Assembly (NCBI GenBank): GCA_030272155.1
Contig: CP126195.1
Span: 5,873,001-5,937,000, forward strand
Source: Tetradesmus obliquus
Taxonomy: Eukaryota; Chlorophyta; Chlorophyceae; Sphaeropleales; Scenedesmaceae
Length of the DNA: 64,000 nucleotides
Reading direction: 5' to 3'
Shown: positions 10,403 through 40,887 of the stretch, in pieces
Position numbering within the stretch: the stretch's first letter is position 1
Layout: each line of letters starts with the position of its first letter
Translations under genes and position numbers: made by a program
Notes under the pieces: generated by a model
Databases searched by the model: none
Told to the model about the DNA's origin: nothing
The model's input: the letters and a program-made list of their open reading frames with translations, nothing else

Positions 10403-12838
10403 TCTGCCCTCCAAGCTTTACACTGCAAGACGTCGCTCAAGAGCCCCAAATCAGCAGTGGCCAGCCGAGTTTCATACAGATACGTTCTTTAGTTTTCAAT
10501 TGTCGTTTCGCTGCAGCTATGCAATGGAGCAGCTGTCAGTTATGCGTGAAGTGACACCTGCAGGCCACTGCAGTGACTGTCAGGTTCAGGCCATAATGGC
10601 CATTGCTGTGGAGTTATGCTGAGCAGCGGCATAGCTGCAGTTCTTTAGGGTTATGTGTAAGTCTGTTTGCATCATGCCATTCATGTATGCCTTGGATCGT
10701 GGGCACCCTTCTAGATTGCACCAAAGGCTTGCATCAAATGCCCTTTTCCAAGCGGCTTGCCATGAAAGGTTCAGACTCCACAATCCCCGCCAAGCAACAT
10801 TTCGGCCATGCACGAAGCCTCACAACATACATTCATGCATACAAACCAGCCATCATCTTAAAAGTTAACTGCCTCGGTCAAACATCTGGTCAACACTCCT
10901 GCCGCATGACATAAGCCACGCCAGCTGGCACAGGGCCAGTTGAACCCTGCCGCTGACCACATCCTGCGTGAATGCCACCTGCCAAGTCAACTAGACGTCG
11001 CAGTAATCTGCGAATTAACGTAGTTAGGTTATAATTCGTGCAGCACCATTGCTCATGGATGCAACCGTTGCAGTCTGGGCCAGACATGTTCCCACTCTGC
11101 AAACTCCCAACAGCAACCGTAACGGGAAACTTCGATCGTTGGCCGCACAACCAACCTCCACAGATCAGTGCCGCAGAAGCTGCAGCAGCTACATTATGGC
11201 ACTCAGCAGCCAACAGCACACACGGCGCTGCTGCACCGTTAGATGGTCTGCTGTGCAAAACAATGCGTAAGGCATTTGCAAGAGGCTCCAGCTCCTTTAC
11301 GCATAACCATGTGCATGTGGCTGCTGCCCTGCCGCACAAGAATTTTCTAGCGACCATGCCTTGACCACATATGCTAGACAACTCACGCATGAAAGAATGT
11401 GCATGAGACATGCATGATGCTTCAACTTACACACAAGCAGACACTCAGCATACAGAACGACAGAAAACTAAATTTGGGCACTTTAAAGCTGGGCAGGTGC
11501 AGCAGTCGCATGCAGGCAGCACAACAGCCACAACAGCAGTTGCTGTGAGGCCACCGCTGCACTGCAGTCTGCTGAAATTTGACAGATTGCTGCTAAGCCA
11601 GCCGCAGAGTCTTTCTGAGCCCCAGCAACCAGAGACGGCTATCAAGTTGAGGCTCATGAAACAAACACATGAAACATTCTATGTGGTAGCAGCTTGGATG
11701 GTCATGCTTCAAAGCACGGCATACAAACTAGGTGGCAGGCCAGCGGCACTGCCAGCAAAGTGATGTCCTATTGCTTTGCTGCTCAGCAAGCAGCACATGA
11801 ATGGGCGGCCGACCACTTGCAATGTAAGCAGCATATCATATGCTGCAAGATGCAGCAGCCAGAAACGTTCTCCACGTGTCGTGCGGCAAACTATGCCGCG
11901 TAATCATTTAGGTGCACGCAACAAATGCCGTTGTTGCGAGCTAACACAGACTACCATGCCGACATCATGCACACAGCAGCAGCACACAGTGCACCCAAAA
12001 CACATGCAGAGCAGCCATTCATGATACTGGAAGTCTGTGCCGTGCATGTGTTGGGCAGATCTAAATGCCCAATGAAATTAATCGGCAGCACAAGAACTTG
12101 TGCCATGACATATTCAGCACCCCTGCTGGCGGCAGGGTTCGGCACAGAGCAGTACAGACTTGCATTGCACCATAATGCATGCCACAATGCTGGGTAGGGC
12201 ATAGCACACAACCTGCCTCCTGCCCAAGGTCATCCTATGCAGCAGTCAATGCCGCGTGGACAAATTCCAAGCAATGAACTGCAAAGTGATGCTTTAGATG
12301 ATGCCACCATTTGCTCATCTCGGCTCAGAAAAAGCGCAGCAAGCTGCTGAGCAGCTGGGCTTGAAGTCAAGAGCAAGCCTGAGGCCGTGGATTTTCCAGA
12401 ACCTTGTGGCTGGTGGTCTTCTGTGCATTCTGTGTCGCGTGCGACACAATGCATTTTGATACCTGTATGCAGCCATCTACACAACCGATTTTTGAAAGAG
12501 GGTGGACCCCCACCCTGCACTGATTAGATATCATTGGAAGCAATGATGTGCAAGAAACCCAGGGCACAGCATAAGCCATCACACAAAGCACGGGGTGGCA
12601 TTGCTTCAGCAGCTGCCGCGGCAGCAGCCGCGTTGCACACTGGACAGCCCTGCTGCTGCTGCTGCGGCAGCAGTGATGTCGCACACCGCTGCTGCTGTGT
12701 TGCACACTGTGCAGCTGAGGTGCTGCCTCCGCCGCTGGTTTAACTGCAGGAGCCGGAAGCAGACTCCACTCTCCACCAGGCATTGCACACTTGGCTGTCG
12801 CCGTTAGTACTGCAGCAAGCATATTACATCAGCAGGAT

Positions 12839-12874
<36 letters not shown>

Positions 12875-13243
12875 CACAGCAGCATCAGCAGCAGCAGCAG
12901 TAGCAGCAGCAGCAGCAGTGCAATGTGTCAGTTCTGTCAGCGGTGACTGCGTCAACAGAGCTAGGGGCCAGGCACCTATCTCCACTGCAGAGCTGACATG
13001 GCACACCGCCAGTGGCACCTGACACACAGCAACACAGTGCATCACATTTTGCTACGGTGCCACGCAGCTGCACAGCCGTGCCTGCATGGACAGCGCACTA
13101 GGAGCGCTGGGGGACCTTAGGCTGGGGGTCTCCTGGTCCAGCAATGCTTTTTTCATGCTAGACTGTCCATCTTTGCATCAGGGCTGTCACAAGGCTTAGC
13201 ACGGCAGCAGGTTTTGTCGAAGTCTACTTTGATCCCCACTCAC
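10403..13243. other. intergenic region, no supported gene; microsatellites
   Basis: This lies between the start of the 229-aa gene and the end of the secreted-protein gene, both on the minus strand. It contains triplet tracts near 12655-12700 and 12838-12925. A 173-codon open frame on the minus strand (11411-10890) has neither recognisable motifs nor flanking splice sites, and I do not call it. The last small exon of the secreted gene may fall near 13.1-13.2 kb. Confidence 0.4.
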
Positions 13244-22197
<8,954 letters not shown>

Positions 22198-23958
22198 GCT
22201 GGCTGTGTTGCAGCTGCCAGGTGAAGGTCTGGAAGTGCTGAGAATCTGCTGCTGTGCTGGGAGCTGCTCACCCTGCTGCTGTAGCAGCAGCAGCGGTGGC
22301 AGCAGCATGTACACCAAGGATACAGCAGAGTAGCAGGGTGATACACAGTCAGTTCGACTGCTGTACGCGTGCATTTGAGGCGCAACGGCAGTGCCAATGC
22401 CAGCACCGAGTGCCGGTGACACTGGCTGGCGTAACTAGTTACACCGGTGTAACTTGTGGTGACTCACTGCGCTCTTGGGCACAGACTGCTCAAGCATTGC
22501 TGCTGCTGCCTGCTACATCTAAGCAGCACCCACAGTACAAAGTGACACTATAGATCTGGACAACTGAGTTGCAAATCGATGCATGGATGCAGGTTGATGC
22601 GCCTGCCTGTCACAGGCACACCATGGTGTGCACCTGGCCAGGTGTGCTGCGGCAAATACACACAACATTTGTTTGTTTGCAGTCAGAGTGTTGGATGCTC
22701 AGGCCCATCCTGCATCATCAAGTCTGAACTTGATCGTTGCTGTGGTACTGCTGTGATCAAGTGCTTTGTTGGAAGTGCTTGCAAGTTGCTGATGGCTGCC
22801 ACAGTGTGGTTGCTGTGCTGGTGCAGGTGAGAAGCTGTGCACACGGTGTCGGTCAACATGTATGTTGACTTTTACTAAATATTAATGTGCAATGGACTTG
22901 TTCATTGCGGTTAATGCAGCGTAGCTGTATCCCTGCTTGCCTGGTCAAAGGCAAGCAGTGGGTGAGGTGACAGTCATAACACGTCATTACCTCACTGCTG
23001 CCGAAGGCCACTTAGCATGCGCAGGCGTCTAGCCCTGCACGTTTCGTTGCTGTTCATGCGAACTGCAACTCGACTCGCTACTTCGGTAGCGTTTGGAGTG
23101 TTGCACACGTCCTATTTTTCATCACTTCTCTGAAATCGCTCCATTAATACCTCCGAATATCTCCAGATCGTTCTTACGTATATCTGAGAACAAACTAAGG
23201 ACCTGCTTTAGGTCGGCCAGAGGCAGCTGAACGCACGGCTACCTGCGGCCGTCGCGTGCTCTTTCAGCCCTTTTGGCACGCTGGGCTTGAGTTAATGCGC
23301 TTTCCGCAGTTTCTTAAGGTCAGCTATCTCCGCTTAGGGGTGTAGATAAGTGACACAAGCAGCAGGCGCCGCAGCAGCACCAGCGTCAGGCAGGAGCACC
23401 AGCGGCTGGAGCTTGTCTTCACAGTGCAGTCCCGACAGACCGGCATTTTGCTGCACGTCAGCACGCAGCTACGTATGGCTGCTTACCTCCTCAGCATGAG
23501 GCGTTGTTTGGGCCCCAGCAACAGCAGCTGGAGCTCAGCAGGTGAAGCGCTGGCGCTGAGTGGCTGCTTTGACAGCCCCAGAAGCCACAGCAGCAGCAGC
23601 AATGGCGAGAACAGCAGCCTCATTGGCAGTGTGCGCCGTCGCAGCAGCAGCAGCAGCGCACACCTGATTGCGCGCCGCCAGTTCGGCAACGCGCTGCGCA
23701 TGGGCGCCACAATAGGCGGCTGGAGCAGCTTGCAGGCTTTCACAGCCAGCAGCAGCACTGGCAACGGAGGCATGGGCTCTGGCAGCACATCTGCTGGAGC
23801 AGCAGTGCAGTAAGCGCCCTGCGCACACAGCAGGCGAGTGTGGGGCGGCTCCCACGTAACGGCCAGTCATTAGGCTACTCGTCTGAACACCCAGCTGTTG
23901 TGTCATTAAGCAGCTGTGTGGGGCACATCATTGTGGTGCCTTTTCTTGACATCTGAGC
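22198..23958. other. 5' flank of the secreted-protein gene and sequence before the retroelement; no supported gene
   Basis: The minus-strand promoter of the secreted gene must lie just above 22197. From about 23000 to 23400 the sequence is less repetitive and compositionally unlike its surroundings; it may be the 5' part of the retroelement. A Ser-rich plus-strand frame at 23424-23813 ending in a MGATIGGWSSLQAF segment is ambiguous and left uncalled. Confidence 0.4.
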
Positions 23959-25240
23959 ATGGTTACCGTGCACAGCTTTCCTGCAAGCACGCCGCTGCAC
24001 AGGCGCTTAGGATTGTGCGGCAAGCAGTGGCGTGCCATTGGTGCATCTTCGCATGTGCTCAGCTGGCTGCAGCATGGTGTTCCTGTAGAGTGGCTGGGTG
24101 GCCGCGCGCCGCCCCCCTTTTACAAGAACCCTTTGCCATCTACCAACGCCCAAAAGCAATGGTGGTTGTGCACTGAAGCGCCCCGCCTCAGCAAGTTGGG
24201 TGTGCTTACCAAGCTTGCCTCCCGCCCTGCATACTGCTCTAATGCATTTTGTGTGCCCAAGGGCAGTTCTTGGCGTCTGGTGATCAATTACAAGTATATC
24301 AACACCTTCAATGTCGCCCGCAAGTGCAGGTTTGAGACGCTGCGGTTTTTGCAGCGTTACGACTTGGGCAATGCCTTTGCTGTCAAGGCTGACATGGCAG
24401 ACGCATTCTATCAGGTTCCTCTGCACGCTAGCGCAGTCGATTACTTTTGCTTTGAGTTTGCTGGCGAGTTTTATCAGATCAACTGCTTGCCTTTCGGCTG
24501 GAATAACTCGCCATACTACTTCACCAAGGTGACTAGGCCTTTTGTTGCGCATCTGCGCTCCCCTGCGCATACACGTGTGCCGTCAGGCACCATGTACCCT
24601 GCAGCGCCTGGCAGCCGTGGCAGTGTAGCGCAGGTTGGCTGCAAGGTACTGCCCTACTTGGATGACTTTTTGTTTGTGTTCCCTGACCAGGAGACAGCAG
24701 CAGCCGGTGCTGAGTGGATCCAATCCATAATGTACTGGCTTGGCTTTACGCCCCACCCCACCAAGTCTGTGTGGGAGCCCACCCAGCGGCTGGAGCATTT
24801 GGGCCTGGTTGTGGACCTGGCCCAAGGCACCTTCTGTGTGCCCCCAGCCTTCTGTGTGCTGGTCCCCTGCCTTCCCTTTGCTGCTGGTGCCTGCACCTGT
24901 CTGCTGCTTTCGCCTTTCCTCTGTCTTGCCTCTTGTTGAATTGTGCCGCTCTCGGTGCTTGAAAGTGTGTAACCCCTCAAACGGCTATTGGCTGAGGCTA
25001 CCTGACCAGCAGTTTGCTCTGCTGACAGCTGGCAGCTCCTGCATGCATTGCAGCGGGCTCGCACCTGGCTGTGTCCTTGCAGCCCTTGCATTTGCCTGCC
25101 AGCTGTTACAGCAGCCTCAGCCATGCCTTCCCACTATCTATATCGTCATGGCGAAAGCAGTATTAATTGTGTATCTTCCGGCCGCATCCTTCCGAAAACG
25201 CACCTGCGCGCAGCCGAGACCTGGCAGATGCTGCGATGAG
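23959..25240 (+). mobile_element. decayed DIRS/Ngaro-like retrotransposon, reverse transcriptase fragment
   Basis: An open frame from the ATG at 23959 runs to about 24937. It starts with the leader typical of DIRS-type polymerases (VLSWLQHGVPVEWLGG, then a PPPF block). RT motifs follow: SWRLVINYKYIN, VKADMADAFYQVPLH, LPFGWNNSPYYFTKV, the catalytic YLDD at PYLDDFLFV, and LGFTPHPTKSVW with LEHLGLVVDL. The conserved frame is lost after GTFCVPP near 24845, and the sequence to about 25240 only loosely resembles the post-RT region. I could not find RNase H, a methylase or tyrosine recombinase, or terminal repeats. It is therefore a truncated or frameshifted copy. Assignment to DIRS/Ngaro rather than Ty3 rests on the leader and motif style. 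Confidence 0.8.
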
Positions 25241-26428
25241 ACAGCTGGCCCCTGGTACCAGCGGTTCCTTGGAATCAATTTTTGGAATTATTTGTAGGTC
25301 TTTTTCGACCCATGATGAGTAGCAGATCTGTTTCAACGTTGGTGGGCTTCGCTCAGGGACAACGCTTGTCCCCGATACGTAACAAGCGTAGATGTAACTT
25401 TAATTTCAAACGAATCCGCGAACCACCATGTACTGGTATTAGGTTGTGCATGGACTGCGAGTTTCGCAGGACTTCACGCAGCAGGTCATTTGATTGTAGG
25501 TCTGACACACCGCACGATCCATTCTCACCAAAACTCGTTGACGTTCTTTAACGTTTTAACATGCATTTGGTATCTTTGCTGCTGGTATGAACACGCCAAT
25601 TCTAGCTCAGCTATCGGTCTCGGGGACAAGCTGCCCTCAGGACAGCCCCCTGCTTGCAGTGCACATAGTTGCAGGAAAGGCATATTGTGCAAGCGCTGAA
25701 CGCAGCATACCGTTGATTCACATCGCTAGAAGGCCCCCGCCACCATGGCTGCTTCAACTGCAGATATCCTGGTGTGCTCAGCACCCCGCGGCTCCTGCTT
25801 GCAGGACACGCTAAGTGTCCTGGGGACATGTGAGCTGCCACACTGGCAGGACATGTGCACATGCATTTAAATGCCATGCTTAAGATGACCGCAACAGATT
25901 AAGACACCCGTTGATTATGCATTGCCTTTTTTTGCTCAGCTGCTAGTGGTGCAGCACTAGTGCTATCAGTACTGATAGCTGTTAAAACAGTAATTACTGG
26001 CCGTCGGCAAGTTGGCGCTATTGTACATGTCGCGCAGCACGCAGCCGGCAGGATGTAGACATAACGTTAAGTGTGGCTTCGCTCAATGGTGCTGTGTGTG
26101 GCGAGCCAGTAGGATTCCGCCCCCCCTGGTATCAAAAAAATGTGGTTGCGCAGCGCAACAACCCATCCCATTCTTTTGAAACATGATCTGTTACAAGCTG
26201 CGTCAGACTCCGTCCCAAGCTACCATGACCACAACAACGGCTGCACCCACCCGCATCAGCAGCACTGCTCGCACCAGCACTGGTGCCTGAGGCAGTACCT
26301 TTTGTACGCCAGAATGCCCCAGCATTTCCCAACAAAAGGAATAGCCATCGCACACTTGCGCCGTATGCACTGCCTGCAGCCAAACTGGATACAGCAGCCT
26401 GCGTGGCCTCACGCATGCGTGATATGAG

Positions 26429-26460
<32 letters not shown>

Positions 26461-26986
26461 GCAAGTTGCGAGTCGCATCCTCATCCGCAAACCTTCCGAC
26501 ACAGAGCCTGACAGTGTCGACTGTCTAGTGTTACATACACACAGCTTAAATGCCTAATACTGTTGCTATAGTACGTGTCCTAGTAAGAGTCAAGCCATGG
26601 CTGGCGCCGTGCTGCACACTGAAGGTACAGCAGACACACAGCGATTGCGCTGGCACCATCAGGGCTAGAGCAGCAATGCTGCTGCTGCCACACCAGAGAT
26701 GTGTAGCTGCATGTCCCAACTTCAACCAGCGCAACGCAAATGCGCCCCGCGCTAGCACACATCAAACACGAGCACAGATTGTCCCCTGCTTGTGCTGCTG
26801 TTGCTGAGCATTCACATGCGGGCGCCACATGCTGCTGCCGCCGCCGCCCAGCTCTGCCCATGCAACACCGCTGCTGCTGCTGCTGCTGCTGATCAGCATG
26901 ACACTGCAGCGATGCGCAGTGGTTGCTCCCGCCCCTGCTGCCTCCGCTGCAGCAACACGCTCCAGTTGCTCACGCGCTGCTGCTGC
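25241..26986. other. intergenic region, no supported gene
   Basis: This lies between the retroelement remnant and the 3' end of NDUFV1. From about 25290 to 25560 the composition differs from the CAG-rich surroundings, which could be more element sequence. A perfect 18-bp palindrome (GCTATCAGTACTGATAGC) lies at 25962-25979. Triplet tracts are at 26430-26460 and 26870-26892. No gene or RNA is recognisable. Confidence 0.4.
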
Positions 26987-34663
<7,677 letters not shown>

Positions 34664-36813
34664 GCTGCAGCAAGCGACACCGAACAAGACCAAGTCACGC
34701 AAATTAGTATGTTAAGTGCTTCTGCGTGCTTTTAAGCAGCCAGCAGCGACGACCAGAGGCAGATCGACATGCTGTTCCCACTCACCATCGCCCCACTTGC
34801 TGCAACACTCCTCCCACAGCCAAGCTGCCTTGTGCAGCACAAGGCAGCATGATCACTAGCTTCTAGTAGTTTTCCTGAGCCAATGGCTTGTGTGCTGCTG
34901 GCACGGGCAAACGCTAGAGCATCAGAGTGCACAAGCAGCACTGCGGCCACTAAATCTTCGCAAACTTCCGCTCAACAACGATCGTCGACGAGTCTCAGTG
35001 ATGACACCCGTTCCCATGCACGGGCCTGTTACTTGGCACTACCACACAGTGCGTGCTGCTCTGCTAGCCTGCTACTGAGCTGGAGGCAAACAATATTCGC
35101 ATATTAACAATTGTTTGTGGCTTGCAGGCGACTGAGAGCCTCTCTGCTGGCCAAAGTCGAACAGCATTGGACATGGTCATGCCAACTGAGGCCCAGACTG
35201 TGCTGCTGATCTTCAGTGCCCACCAGACTTGCAGCAGCCAACCCCTGTCGATATCATCTAACCGGTTTTCCTCACGAACGCTACACACTTTAAGCATTAA
35301 ATGAGTCAGTTTCAGCCTGGTCTTGGTGAGCTGCCACAGATCATGTTTACATGCCAATGCAAGCTTTTACTATCATCTGCGTGACGCCAACTTGGCGCGG
35401 CGCGGGTCATTACCATCATGCCACCCGCGCTGCTCCGTCTGGCCTGATGAAGCTCCAACAGCCCAGCTGTGCAAGCTGCAGCCAATGTCCAGCTTGTCAC
35501 ACTGTAGAGTTATGTTGAGAGCTAGAGCCAGCTGGCATGCTGCAGCATGCTGCATCATGTGCAGCATCATGCGGCATGATGTGGCACATCCCCATACCGC
35601 TTAGATAAGCTGAGCAACAGGCCGGCACAATGGGTGTGGACCTGAGGCGTACGTAACACGTGTTATGTCAGCTGATCAGATGGTCGCTGAGTTGGGACAA
35701 AAACAGCAGGTGGGCAGCATGCTGCTTAGCAGGCCTGCTGTTGTACGGTATGTGAAGCAAATGCATTTGCAACTGGACTGCAGAGCAGTATAGTTGAATC
35801 CACGTATGGCCCAGACAGATTGGACTTCGACGACCTCAGGTCAGCAGTGCTGTGCCGCACACTGGCAGTGCTGAAACCCTCATGAGCGGTAGATCGGCTC
35901 GCTGGGCTTGTGCCTGAGGTGGGTTCAGTCCCATACTTTGGTATTGGTATTGGTATTGGAAAGCCGTCCAGCAACCAGCAGTTGCTTGTGCTGCCCAGTG
36001 CCATGAGCAAACCACCTTTTCAGCAGCGGCAACCTTTTCAAACCACTCATGGCCTGGCCATGGTATGGCCACGAGCACGTGCCCTGATGAGGTCAGGGTC
36101 TAGTCAGCTGGTCAACTGGTCAACAACTGCACTCAGTTGAACTGTCAGCTGTCAACAGGTCAGCATCCTTTTGAGCAAATCACGGGCAAGCACAAGCAGG
36201 TGCAGATCATGCGCGTTTGCACCAAATTTGGCAGCTGCTGCTGTCAGTGTCAGCTAAAGGGCGGAAGATGAAAAGCACCGGCACCGTGGGGTTCAACCCC
36301 ACCAATGGTGGTTGAGGGCGTGGTGCGGCGACATGTGCTTAATTCATGCTGGTTTACTCGTTTAAGATGCTGTAGTCAAACCGCGATCGTTTGTCCGTAT
36401 TTCTCGCTTCGCAGGCATACACACATTTCAAATTGCAGCGGGGGCCTGCAACAACCTTTGTGGCCTTCTGCGAATGCGCTTTCAGCTAGTGCGTCAATCG
36501 TTGTCAAGTGACAGAAGAATCGTCATGGTCGGCAGCTCGAGCCAGATCGAGGACATATGTCCCCAGGTGCACTGTTGAGCTGTGCTGGTGTGTGGCCACC
36601 TGGTGCAGCAGCTCAAGCTGCAGTGCGCACCTTCCTACTATCGCAATCAACAAAGAATATACTAGAGTATGTAATCTGTATGGCTCACAGCCTGACTTGA
36701 AGCAGACGCAGCAGGAGCAGCAAAAGCTGCAGCAGCAGTACAATAGCACTGCCAGCAGCAACAGGATAACCACCGTCACCTGAGGGTACAACTAGCTGAG
36801 CCATCCAACCACA
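34664..36813. other. intergenic region between divergent NDUFV1 and MYB genes, no supported gene
   Basis: This should hold both promoters. A short (TTGGTA)n run lies near 35938-35960. Open frames here are short and lack motifs. I see no RNA gene or transposon. Confidence 0.4.
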
Positions 36814-36920
36814 ATGGGATATCTGCAGAAATTGGCGCGCTTTTCCGCTGCCCTGCCAGCTGGCACCGACCTGGAAGAGGAACCAGCACAGCAGCATGCG
36901 GCACAAGCCTTTCTGCTGCT

Positions 36921-36961
<41 letters not shown>

Positions 36962-37310
36962 GTCTTGATGGCCCTGCTGTGGCTACAGAAACAGCGCCAC
37001 CGCGTGTAAATTACATTGCAGGAGCTATCGAGCAGCTGCAGCAGCTGCAAGCAGCCATAGCAGCGCCCCCAGCAGCACAGCGACATACGCATATGCCACG
37101 CTCTGCTGCGGCTGCGGCATCCCTGCTCAGGCGCCTGCAGGAGATGAAGCATCAAACAGCACCAGAAGTGCATGATGCGCAGCAGCAGCAGCAGCAGCTG
37201 CAGCAGCAGCAGCTGGTGGCGGTTGAGGGCCCAGCTGCAGGCAGCAGCATGGCTGCAGCACCCCGGGCAGCAGCAGCAAGCACACACGATGCTGCCATGC
37301 ACACAAGCCC

Positions 37311-37355
<45 letters not shown>

Positions 37356-37528
37356 CCATGAAAGCCGGCCACACGTCGCCCCTGAGGCGCTTTTGCTGCA
37401 GCACAGCCAAGCGCAGGTGCAGGCGCAGCCAGCACACCTGCGGCTCGCGCCACCCCAACTCGAGTTCTCTCATGAGTGCCCGCTGCCGATTGCTGGCACT
37501 CCGCAGCAGCCCCATGGTCACTGGCACT

Positions 37529-37562
<34 letters not shown>

Positions 37563-37667
37563 TGATGCTGGCACTGCTGATGCAGCAGCAGCAGCAGCAG
37601 AGTGTGGCTATAGGCTGGAGGACTTCATGCCCATGCCCTCAGCATGCCAGCTGAGCAACCGCAGCAG

Positions 37668-37701
<34 letters not shown>

Positions 37702-40068
37702 GGCCCCATGTCGCCTGCGCTAGCTGGCGCTGGCCTTAGCAGCAGACTTGAATGGGGTGATTCTGCTGCTGGTTACTATGAACAACACCTGCAGCAGCAG
37801 CAGCTACAGCTGCAGCAGCTGCTGGTGGCGATTGAGGCCTCACGGGCAGCAGCGGCAGACACACAAGGTGCTGCCATGCACACAGACCCTCCAGCAGCAG
37901 CAGCAGCGCCAGCAGCGGCAGCAGCACCAGCACCAGCAGCGGAAGCAGCGGCAGCAGAACAGTACACTGAGCCACATGCTGCACCAGAAGCGCCTCTGCC
38001 GCTGCGCAGCCCTTTACTGGCTCAGGCGCCGCCAGAGCACCTGCAGCAGCAGCAGCAGCACCTGCAGCAGCAGCCAGAGCACCTGCAGCAGCCAGAGCAC
38101 CTGCAGCAGTACCTACCTGGCTTCTCTCACGACGCCCCAGCACTGCCCAATGCTGGCTCTCCCCAGCAGCACCAGCAGGGCTATCATCCTGGTTTCGCTC
38201 CTGTTGAACAGCACCCGCAGCAGAAGCAGCAGCAGCGGCAGAGGAAGCAGCGGTTGCCGCAGCAACGCCGCACCTCTCCAGCAGCAGCAGCAGCAGCAGC
38301 AGGCGATGCTGCAGACGACTCTGCAGCTGTGGATCAGGACTGCAGCGTTGGCCGTGCCATCAGCAGTGAGCCAGATGCCGCTGACACAGACGACGCCAAC
38401 AACAACGGCTGCGACACCAAGCAGCACTGTCAGGCGCCCACACCACCTGCAGTAGCAGTAGCAGAAACAACAGCAGCTGGCAGCAGCAGCAGCAGCAGTG
38501 GCGGCTCTGCTGGGCAGCTCAACAAGCCTGACAAGCGTGCCAAGTCAGCCGCCAAGGCAGCTGACAAGGCTGCTGACAAGGATGCTGATGATGATTGGAG
38601 TGAGGCGGAGCATGCTTGGCTGCTGGCGCTGGTGGCGAAGCATGGGCTGCGGCACTGGGCTGCTGTGGCGGCGCAGCTGCCTGGGCGCACTGGCCCGCAG
38701 TGCAGGGAGCGTTACTTGAAACATGGCGCCAAGGAGCAGCGGGTGGGTGGTGCCGGTTTGCTGCTGGGCAGGTTTGTGGTGTGCTGCTGGGCAGGCTGCG
38801 AGGGTAAGCAGTGCAGGGAGCGCTACTTGAAACATGGCGTCAAGGAGCAGTGGGTGAGTGGCGTCAGTTTGCTGCCGGGAATGCTTGAGGTCTGCTTGCT
38901 TTTGGGCTGCTGTGGCTGCGCAGCTGCCTGGGCGCACCGGGCCGCAGTTCAGGGAGCGCTTCCTGAAACACGGCGCCAAGGAGCAGCAAGTGAGTGGCGT
39001 TGGGGTGCTGCTGGGCAGGTTTGAGGTGTGTTGCTGGGCAGGCTGCATGGGTAAGCAGTGCAGGGAGCGGTACTTGGTACATGGCGCCAAGGAGCAGCGG
39101 GTGAGTGGCGTCAGTGTTCTGCTGGGCAGGCTTTGCGTGGCAGGCAGTGCAGGGAGCGGTAGTTGAAACATGGGGCCAAGGAGCAGCGAGTGAGTGTGCT
39201 GCTGGGCAGGGTTGAGTGGTGTGCTTGCTTGGTGTGCTGCTGGGTGGGCATGAGCAGAGTGCTGGCGCTACTTGGAACATGCGGCCAAGGAGCAGCGGGT
39301 GAGTGGTTCCAGTTCGCTGCCGGGCAGAGGTGTGCTGCTGAGCAGGCTCCAAGTAGCAAGCAGTGCAGGCAGCGATACTTGAAACACGGCGCCAAGGAGC
39401 AGCGGGTGAGTGGTGCCGGTTTGCTGCTGGGCAGGCTTGAGGTCTGCTTGCTTTTGGGCTGCTGTGGCTGCGCAGCTGCCTGGGCGCACCGGCCCGCAGT
39501 GCAGGGAGCGCTACTTGAAACATGGCGCCAAGGAGCAGCGGGTGAGTGGTGCCGGTTTGCTGCTGGGCAGGTTTGTGGTGTGCTGCTGGGCAGGCTGCGA
39601 GGGTAAGCAGTGCAGGGAGCGCTACTTGAAACATGGCGTCAAGGAGCAGTGGGTGAGTGGCGTCAGTTTGCTGCCGGGAATGCTTCAGGTCTGCTTGCTT
39701 TTGGGCTGCTGTGGCTGCGCAGCTGCCTGGGCGCACCGGCCCGCAGTGCAGGGAGCGCTACTTGAAACATGGCGCCAAGGAGCAGCGGGTGAGTGGCGTC
39801 AGTTTGCTGCTGGGCAGGCTTGAGGTGTGCTGCTGGGCAGGCTTTGAGTGGCATGCAGTGCAGGCAGCGATGCTTGGTACATGGGGCCAAGGGGCAGCGA
39901 GTGAGCCAATGTCGTGCTGCTGGGCAGGCTTGAGCGGTTCGCTTGCTTTGGTTTCACACCCAACGATCGCTCCAACGGTTGTCAATGTTGCTGCATTGTG
40001 TATGCAGTGGTCATGTCTTTCTGCTTTTTAACTGGCTTGCCTGACGCTGGCTGCTGCTGCTGCTCCCG

Positions 40069-40157
<89 letters not shown>

Positions 40158-40847
40158 AGGGGAGCACCTGGAGCATGGCTGAGGAGTACCGCCTGGCACG
40201 GCTGCATGCACAACAGAAAACCGGCAACAAGTGAGAAGTCCCTTCCATCTTTGCTTCACTCAGCAGCCATGTGTGGACTTTCATGCAACCGTTTGGATAT
40301 CCATGCAACCGTGTGGACTTCATGCCACTTGTTCCCATGTGCACAGCATTCTTGTTGCCACATTCGGTGCTCACTCTTTGCCACATTGGGTGCTCACTCT
40401 CCGGATGGTGGCTGGAAAAGGTGTTGCTCCTTCCGAACACTCAGCAGCAACTGACCAGGCACACACAACATCACTGCTCTGCCACCCACACCTGCTGCTG
40501 CTGCTGCTGCTGTGTCTATCAACCTGTGCAGGTGGTCGGTGCTGGCTGCCCAGATGCCTGGCCGCACTGCCAACTGCATCAAGAACCGCTTCAATGCGGT
40601 ACAAAGCTGCAAGACCTTGCCACTGAACAACATCAGCAGCAGCAGCAGCGGTGGCGGCGGCAGCAGCAGCGGTGGCGGCAGCAGCAGCAGCAGCTGCTGC
40701 TTCCTGTGGCTGTATGTGAACGGCTGGGGGCAAGGCATGAGCCGCTCAGATGCGCTTGCGGCAGCTGAGGCTGCAGTGCCGCAGGATCAGCGGCATCTGC
40801 TGATGCAGGCAGCAGCAGAGACTGCGGGCGCTGCAGCTCCTCAAACA

Positions 40848-40887
<40 letters not shown>

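Noticed and set aside
10890-11411. 173-codon minus-strand frame with an ATG
   Set aside because: No recognisable motif, no splice partners, composition like surrounding non-coding DNA. The 229-aa gene already has a complete start at 10402.
23424-23813. 129-codon Ser-rich frame with a MGATIGGWSSLQAF segment, reminiscent of Tim17-type helices
   Set aside because: Too short and low-complexity. Both strands are open because of triplet bias, and no further exons could be joined to it.
35938-35960. (TTGGTA)n as a telomere-type repeat
   Set aside because: Only about four units and not a telomeric unit known in green algae; an ordinary interstitial microsatellite.
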